Origin: an uncultured Collinsella sp.
Lineage (GTDB): Bacteria; Actinomycetota; Coriobacteriia; Coriobacteriales; Coriobacteriaceae
Assembly: GCA_934654765.1 (NCBI GenBank)
Contig: CAKUGX010000063.1
Coordinates: 1 to 10,358, forward strand
DNA: 10,358 nucleotides
Reading direction: 5' to 3'
This document shows positions 6,401-10,358 of this stretch, piece after piece. Position numbers and translations under genes: made by a program. The notes under the pieces were generated by a model. It was given only the letters and a program-made list of their open reading frames with translations, made no database searches and was not told where the DNA came from. Each line of letters starts with the position of its first letter. Positions within the stretch are counted from its first letter, which is position 1.

Positions 6401-6434
6401 AGTGGCCGCCCCCGCGTAAGCGAAGACGGCCACT
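6401..6434. terminator. Inverted repeat after the ADH-ALDH operon (possible terminator)
   Basis: AGTGGCCG (6401-6408) and CGGCCACT (6427-6434) form a perfect 8-bp stem; the 18-base loop can itself fold (CGC-GTAA-GCG). It lies 28 bases after the aldehyde dehydrogenase stop, where a terminator is expected, but no U-tract follows on either strand. The rest of the 261-base gap 6373-6633 shows no gene; a -10-like TATAAG occurs at 6590-6595 without a convincing -35. Confidence 0.45.
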
Positions 6435-6633
6435 TCTCACGATGAAAACGTGTATCGGAGTTGGCAGGACCCGCGGGCACGGGTGCCATCCGTGACCCTA
6501 TCTTATCTGCAAGCGTTGCGACAAACGGTCAAAAAGACACGAGACCCGAGACAAGTGAATTTGTGTCCGCACGAGTTCGTAGACTTCTCTATAAGGTTAA
6601 GCGTCGGTTATTCCGGCCGTTAGAGGAGCTGCT

Positions 6634-6960
6634 ATGTACGAGCCTTCACGTGTTCTTTTATCGTTTCACATCGCAGGATTTCAGTATGCCGACGGCGCAT
6701 TGGTCCTGGGTGATCTAAAAGCGGGTGATAAGCTGACGTTGTGTGCCGAGCGCGATAACCCCCATGATCCTGAGGCGGTTGCAATCTATTTTGGCAAGGC
6801 TAAGCTCGGCTATGTTCCGGGAAACGAGGTCGGCCCGCTGTCCGTGATGATGTATTACGGGCACGAAGATGTGTTTGAGGCCCGCGTGCAGCAGGTTGCG
6901 CCCGAGCGCAGCCCCTGGCATCAGGTGCGCGTTGGCCTTTATGTGGCGGATGCCCGCTAG
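6634..6960 (+). CDS. Stand-alone HIRAN-domain protein
   Basis: The product is 108 residues. The start ATG has AGGAG 5 bases upstream (GAGGAG from 6623). The whole protein is one HIRAN-like domain: FHIAGFQY (11-18), an L-x-x-G-D-x-L block, the signature ERDNPHDPEAVAIYF, then KLGYVPGNE. In HLTF/Rad5 the HIRAN domain binds single-stranded 3' DNA ends; small bacterial HIRAN proteins are mostly uncharacterised and are often guessed to act in DNA repair or stalled-fork handling. No nuclease or helicase domain is fused here. A 59-residue gene starts 18 bases after its stop and is likely co-transcribed. The domain call is firm; the cellular role is open. Confidence 0.88.
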   Translation: MYEPSRVLLSFHIAGFQYADGALVLGDLKAGDKLTLCAERDNPHDPEAVAIYFGKAKLGYVPGNEVGPLSVMMYYGHEDVFEARVQQVAPERSPWHQVRVGLYVADAR

Positions 6961-6978
6961 CCGCTAGGGGAGGCTGCC

Positions 6979-7158
6979 ATGTTTGATGACGACGACCTGT
7001 TCGATTTGACGGACGACCCGTTTGAGTGGGATATGCTGCTCGACGATGATGAGCTGGAGCGGGACCGTAAGAAGCGGAAGGACGAGAACGTCCAAGGCGA
7101 CGCATCGAAAAAGAATGACAAGCGCCGCCGTGGATTGTTTGGCGGGCTCTTTGGGTAA
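6979..7158 (+). CDS. Small highly charged protein of 59 residues, unknown function
   Basis: ATG at 6979 is preceded by GGGGAGG (6967-6973) with a 5-base spacer, a very strong ribosome binding site. It follows the HIRAN stop by 18 bases, so the two are probably one operon. The protein has 15 acidic residues within positions 1-29 (starting MFDDDD), then 12 basic residues in 28-51, and ends RRRGLFGGLFG with a tandem GLFG. It has no Cys and no membrane segment, and is probably disordered apart from the tail. I do not recognise the family. The acid-then-base polarity could serve as a DNA mimic plus nucleic-acid-binding tail, or simply as a linker partner for HIRAN; neither is shown. Support for being real rests on the binding site, spacing and codon use. 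Confidence 0.75.
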   Translation: MFDDDDLFDLTDDPFEWDMLLDDDELERDRKKRKDENVQGDASKKNDKRRRGLFGGLFG

Positions 7159-7224
7159 CCGCCGTGCCAAAGCGTCTGTATACTAGGCACGTGTTAGACG
7201 CGTTGCGAAATGAGGACACAGACG

Positions 7225-7770
7225 ATGATGTGGTTTACCGCCGACCTGCACCTGGGCGATACGAATATCCTGCACGATATGGATCGACCGTTTGCCTCGG
7301 TCGAGGAGATGAACCGCAAGGTTATTGACGCTATTAACGAGTGCGTGGCTGCGGACGACCGCCTCTATATCCTGGGAGACTTTACGTATCGCTTGCCCAT
7401 GGCGGAGGCCGTGCGCCTGCGCGAGCGTATTGCCTGCCAAAACGTGACGCTCATACGGGGCAACCATGACGGCGATTGGGAAGATCCGGACGCACCGCAA
7501 ATTTGGGATGACGTGCGCGATTACCTGGAGATTGCTCCCGGTTATGCCAAGGGACATCGTCTGGTTCTGAGCCATTACCCCATGCTCAGTTGGAACGGCA
7601 AAGCGCGTGGCGCCATTATGCTACACGGGCATATCCACAGCAGGGGAGACCGCGCCAACACGCGCAACCGTGATCGCGAGCGTCCCATTTTCCGCTACGA
7701 TGTTGGTCTCGACGCCAACGACTACAAACCTGTAAGCCGAGACCAGATCTTGAGCTTCTTTGGACTGTAA
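7225..7770 (+). CDS. Calcineurin-like metallophosphoesterase
   Basis: The start is taken at ATG 7225, 8 bases after GAGGA (7212-7216); an upstream ATG at 7210 overlaps that site and lacks one of its own. The 181-residue product carries the five metallophosphoesterase motifs in order: D7-x-H9 (TADLHLGD), G51-D52 (LGDF), G79-N80-H81-D82, S116-H117 (LSHYP), and G135-H136-x-H138. These bind two metal ions and hydrolyse phosphomonoesters or diesters. The small size and single-domain layout match uncharacterised cytosolic phosphohydrolases; the substrate is unknown. A -10-like TATACT at 7179-7184 may start its transcript, though without a clear -35, so it may also be read from the HIRAN operon 66 bases upstream. 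A hairpin terminator follows. Confidence 0.92.
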   Translation: MMWFTADLHLGDTNILHDMDRPFASVEEMNRKVIDAINECVAADDRLYILGDFTYRLPMAEAVRLRERIACQNVTLIRGNHDGDWEDPDAPQIWDDVRDYLEIAPGYAKGHRLVLSHYPMLSWNGKARGAIMLHGHIHSRGDRANTRNRDRERPIFRYDVGLDANDYKPVSRDQILSFFGL

Positions 7771-7779
7771 CCCTCAAGC

Positions 7780-7816
7780 CACCATAAAGGGGACAGGCAC
7801 CTTTGTGGTGTTTTTT
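7780..7816 (+). terminator. Hairpin terminator, also copy A of a 32-base hairpin repeat
   Basis: CACCATAAAGG (7780-7790) pairs with CCTTTGTGGTG (7800-7810), 11 bp with one G-U, loop of 9, followed by six T residues (7811-7816). It starts 9 bases after the metallophosphoesterase stop. The block 7779-7810 matches 8610-8641 at 29 of 32 positions, with the last 22 identical. Confidence 0.8.
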
Positions 7817-7834
7817 CCTTAGATTGGAGTCGTT

Positions 7835-8599
7835 ATGAAGCAACTGCTCATTCGTGCCGATGATATTGGCTATTCGTACGCCGTTGACCTGGGGATTGCT
7901 CGCAGTGTCAACGAGGGTCTCGTGCGCTCGGCGGGCCTTATGCCCAATATGCCCGAGGCCGAGCGTGGCTGGTCGCTCGTGGCGGATGCCGGCATTGCGG
8001 TGGGCCAGCATACCAATGTGTGCCTGGGTAAGCCGTGTGCCGAACCGGCGCTCATCCCGAGTCTGCTCGATGAAAACGGTGAGTTCCATAGCAGCCGTAC
8101 CTTCCGCGGGCACTTTAAGCATGGCGAGGAACTGATTGACTTCGACGAGGCCTGCATTGAGATTCGCGCGCAGCATGACCGCTTTGTCGAGATCGTGGGT
8201 CGCGAGCCCGATTACTTTGAGGCCCACGCCGTTATGAGCAAAAACCTCAACCGCGCGATTTCGGTGGTGGCGCAGGAGTTGGGCCTTAAGGAGCAAAAGG
8301 CGAGCTTTGACCCCACGGCCGTGGTGCACTGCGGAGACACCGATCTGCGCATGGTGATGCGCTCGATGGAGCCAGACTATGAGCCAAAGGAAGCAATCAT
8401 GCAGACGGTTCGCGAGATGGCCGATGACGAGACGGTCGTCTTCGTATGCCATCCGGGCTATCTCGATCGCTTTATTCTTGAGAGCAGCTCGCTTACGACC
8501 GATCGAACCAAGGAGGTCGATGCGCTGATCGACCCCGAGCTGCGGGCGTGGCTCGAGGCTCAGGACGACCTGCGCCTGATTGACTACCGCGACCTGTAA
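7835..8599 (+). CDS. YdjC/ChbG-family carbohydrate deacetylase
   Basis: The start ATG has TGGAG 5 bases upstream. The product is 254 residues, typical of the family. Visible motifs are LLIRADDIGYS with the metal/catalytic pair D9-D10, GQHTN with H59, F-E-A-H131 in the block equivalent to the 'D-x-H-x-H' strand, and CHPGYLD near the end. ChbG (YdjC) removes an N-acetyl group from chitooligosaccharides such as diacetylchitobiose phosphate; other members act on different acetamido sugars. No PTS, glycosidase or sugar regulator is next to it, so the substrate cannot be assigned. There is little room for a promoter between the preceding terminator and this ribosome binding site, suggesting readthrough or a start within the hairpin. 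Around H131 the motif is FEAHAV rather than the commoner DGHQH, a possible subfamily difference. Confidence 0.92.
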   Translation: MKQLLIRADDIGYSYAVDLGIARSVNEGLVRSAGLMPNMPEAERGWSLVADAGIAVGQHTNVCLGKPCAEPALIPSLLDENGEFHSSRTFRGHFKHGEELIDFDEACIEIRAQHDRFVEIVGREPDYFEAHAVMSKNLNRAISVVAQELGLKEQKASFDPTAVVHCGDTDLRMVMRSMEPDYEPKEAIMQTVREMADDETVVFVCHPGYLDRFILESSSLTTDRTKEVDALIDPELRAWLEAQDDLRLIDYRDL

Positions 8600-8609
8600 A
8601 GCACTCAGA

Positions 8610-8642
8610 CCACCACGATGGGGACAGGCACCTTTGTGGTGG
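8610..8642 (+). repeat. Hairpin repeat, copy B
   Basis: CCACCAC...GTGGTGG forms a stem of about 8 bp, with a partly mismatched inner part. Its sequence matches the hairpin at 7779-7810 at 29 of 32 positions. It begins 11 bases after the deacetylase stop but, unlike copy A, has no U-tract. A true terminator follows 4 bases later. Confidence 0.75.
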
Positions 8643-8646
8643 TTCT

Positions 8647-8681
8647 GGCGCCGTTGCCATTCTGGCGGCGGCGCCTTTTTT
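8647..8681 (+). terminator. Rho-independent terminator after the deacetylase gene
   Basis: GGCGCCG (8647-8653) pairs with CGGCGCC (8669-8675); the loop can extend the stem with GCC/GGC. Six T residues follow (8676-8681). This is a textbook intrinsic terminator for the deacetylase transcript. Confidence 0.9.
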
Positions 8682-8739
8682 GTCCGCATGGCGCGGTAGA
8701 GTGTAGGCGGTTGAAATTTGCGTCCATCGAGGAGCTGCT

Positions 8740-10358
8740 ATGAACGAGATCAAGTGCCCGCATTGCGGCGAAGTCTTTAAGGTCGATGCGTCCGGCTATG
8801 CGGACATCGTCAAACAGGTGCGCGATGCGGAGTTCTCGCGCGACTTGGATGAGCGCGTGAAGGCCGTCCAGCGCGAGGGTGAGCAGGCGTTGGAGCTTGA
8901 GCGCTCGCGCTCGACTGCCGCCTTGCAGGAGGCGGAGTCTCAGCGCGACGCTCAGCTCGTTGAGCAGAAAAACGCCGCGGCTCAGGAGCTGGCGCAGGAA
9001 GTTGCCAAGCGCGACGCCGAGCTTGCCGAGCTGCGTGCCAAGCTCGAGGGTGCTGCCGCAGAGCGTGAGAGCGCAAGTCAGCGTGCAGCTGTTGAGGCTC
9101 GTGCCGATGCTCAAAAGGAAAACGCCGAGCTGCAGCGCGAGGTTGATAGCTTACGTGCGCAGCTGGGACGCAAGGACGACGAAGCCAAGCTTGCCGAGGC
9201 AGCGGTGCGCAACGCCGCTCAAAACGACCTGTCCGCACGTGATGCCCAGATTGCCGAGCTGCAGGCGAAACTCTCCGCGGCAGACAAGGCCCAGGAGATG
9301 GCGCTCGCCGCTGCGGCCGCCGAGTCGCAGCGCGAGCTTGCTGCTGCTCACAGCGAAGCCGAGCGCGCGCTTGCCGACTATCAGGCGAAAGTACAGGAGA
9401 AGTTCTCCGCCGCAAAGGCTCAGTCCGAGCAGGAGGCAGAGGGTCTGCGTGCCCAGCTGCGCGAACAAGAGCTGACGGCAAAGATGAACCTATCGGAGGC
9501 AGTTGCCGCGGCGGAGCGTGAGCGCGATGAGGCGCGCGCGAAGCTCACGAGCGAGCTTGCGGTGCGCGATTCTCGCGAGGAGCAGGCCAAGGCGGCCCAC
9601 GAGCTCGAGCTTGCTCAGGCAAAGCGCGCGAGTGACGAGCTCATTCGCTACAAGGACGAAGAGATTGAGCGCCTGAAGGACATGAAGGTGCGCCTGTCCA
9701 CCAAGATGGTGGGCGAGTCGCTCGAGCAGCACTGCGAGACGGAGTTCAATCGCTTGCGCATGACGGCGTTTCCCAACGCTTATTTTGAGAAAGACAACGA
9801 TGCATCCGAGGGCACCAAGGGCGACTTCATCTTCCGTGAGTGCGACGCGAGCGGCAACGAGATCATCTCGATTATGTTCGAGATGAAAAACGAGAATGAC
9901 GAAACCGCGACCAAGCACAAGAACGAGGACTTCTTTAAGAAGCTCGACCACGATCGCCGCCAGAAAGGCTGCGAGTACGCGGTGCTCTGCACCCTGCTCG
10001 AGCCCGAGAGCGAGCTCTATAACGCCGGCATCGTGGACGTGAGCTATCGCTACGAGAAGATGTATGTGATCCGCCCGCAATTCTTCATCCCGATGATCAC
10101 GCTGCTGCGCAACGCCGCTATGGGCTCGCTGCGCTATAAGCAGGAACTGGCGGAGTACAAACAGCAGAACATCGATGTGACGAACTTCGAAGCCAAGATG
10201 GAAAAGTTCAAGGACGGTTTCTCGCGCAACTACAACTTGGCGAGCAAGCAGTTTGAGTCGGCAATCAAGGAAATCGATGCCGCTATTAAGCAGCTTGAGA
10301 AGACCAAGGACGACCTGCGTCGTAGTACCGAGAACCTGCGCTTGGCCCACAATAAGGC
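8740..10358 (+). CDS. DUF2130 protein: CPHCG N-terminus, long coiled coil, PD-(D/E)XK-type domain (3' end outside window)
   Basis: The frame is open from ATG 8740 (GAGGAG upstream, 5-base spacer) to the window edge, 539 residues visible with no stop. The N-terminus has one C-x2-C pair in IKCPHCGEVFKVD. Residues ~25-318 are an almost unbroken Ala/Glu/Gln/Arg/Leu-rich stretch expected to form a long coiled coil, with repeated 'AELxAKL'-like units. From S320 the DUF2130 domain begins (STKMVGESLEQHCE), containing G361-D362-F and F380-E381-M-K383, a D...E-x-K arrangement of the PD-(D/E)XK nuclease fold, then KNEDFFKKLDHDRRQKG and an AVLCTLLEPESELYNAG strand. A final helical part (~455-539) follows. 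The layout resembles RmuC-like proteins that act on DNA. DUF2130 proteins are usually ~400-480 residues as I recall, so this one has an expanded coil. Function is not established for the family; cytosolic or nucleoid location is likely. Confidence 0.9.
   Translation, partial: MNEIKCPHCGEVFKVDASGYADIVKQVRDAEFSRDLDERVKAVQREGEQALELERSRSTAALQEAESQRDAQLVEQKNAAAQELAQEVAKRDAELAELRAKLEGAAAERESASQRAAVEARADAQKENAELQREVDSLRAQLGRKDDEAKLAEAAVRNAAQNDLSARDAQIAELQAKLSAADKAQEMALAAAAAESQRELAAAHSEAERALADYQAKVQEKFSAAKAQSEQEAEGLRAQLREQELTAKMNLSEAVAAAERERDEARAKLTSELAVRDSREEQAKAAHELELAQAKRASDELIRYKDEEIERLKDMKVRLSTKMVGESLEQHCETEFNRLRMTAFPNAYFEKDNDASEGTKGDFIFRECDASGNEIISIMFEMKNENDETATKHKNEDFFKKLDHDRRQKGCEYAVLCTLLEPESELYNAGIVDVSYRYEKMYVIRPQFFIPMITLLRNAAMGSLRYKQELAEYKQQNIDVTNFEAKMEKFKDGFSRNYNLASKQFESAIKEIDAAIKQLEKTKDDLRRSTENLRLAHNK

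Noticed and set aside
6461..6718. 85-codon plus-strand frame overlapping the HIRAN start
   Set aside because: No ribosome binding site, unusual composition, and it overlaps a better-supported gene in another frame.
7616..8689. 357-codon minus-strand frame opposite the deacetylase
   Set aside because: It crosses two terminators and the deacetylase gene, has no motifs, and contains both hairpin repeats as apparent coding sequence (the KGACP-type peptide appears twice only because the DNA repeats).
9490..10350. 286-codon minus-strand frame opposite DUF2130
   Set aside because: Leu/Val/Ala-rich shadow of the coiled-coil and DUF2130 coding sequence; the plus frame is open through the whole region and carries the D...E-x-K motif.
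1..10358. tRNA, rRNA or recognisable riboswitch genes
   Set aside because: No cloverleaf, rRNA segment or known aptamer core was recognised on reading both strands.

Overview
The window looks like a chromosomal segment from a GC-rich, anaerobic, gut-type actinobacterium, most likely Collinsella or a close Coriobacteriia relative. This is an inference from three things: codon use strongly biased to G/C third positions in most genes, the gene types present (reverse-type rubrerythrin, iron alcohol dehydrogenase plus class-3-like aldehyde dehydrogenase, HIRAN, DUF2130), and dispersed hairpin repeats that I associate with Collinsella from memory. No search was run.

Left part (1-1834), accessory in character: the 3' end of a gene that may be a MocR/PdxR-type PLP-dependent regulator is closed by a 121-base repeat. 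After a 66-base inverted-repeat element comes a less GC-rich gene of 377 codons with an AbiEi/DUF559-like layout ending in a PD-(D/E)XK-type nuclease fold. A second copy of the 121-base repeat, in the same orientation, closes that gene. The outer end of the repeat carries stop codons in all three frames and its two ends are inverted repeats. This pair of elements and the nuclease-like gene they bracket are the most unusual thing in the window.

Middle (1900-3575, minus strand): a reverse rubrerythrin (rubredoxin domain first, then diiron four-helix bundle) with a clear terminator, a plausible promoter and a GC-rich leader hairpin. Next to it is a phage Gp37/Gp68 (DUF5131) protein with a radical-SAM-like Cys triad and a seven-cysteine tail.

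Right part (3764-10358, plus strand): an iron-dependent alcohol dehydrogenase and an aldehyde dehydrogenase that are translationally coupled (the second gene's ribosome binding site overlaps the first gene's stop codon). These are followed by a HIRAN-domain protein, a 59-residue highly charged small protein, a calcineurin-like metallophosphoesterase, a YdjC/ChbG-type carbohydrate deacetylase, and the first 539 codons of a DUF2130 coiled-coil/PD-(D/E)XK protein that runs off the window. A 32-base hairpin repeat (29/32 identical) sits just after the metallophosphoesterase and deacetylase genes.

The genes do not form one pathway. Functional groupings I can support are the ADH-ALDH aldehyde/alcohol redox operon, the oxidative-stress rubrerythrin, and a HIRAN plus small protein pair that is probably co-transcribed. 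A recurring theme is that repeat elements with hairpin potential lie immediately 3' of plus-strand genes, at least four times in 10 kb.
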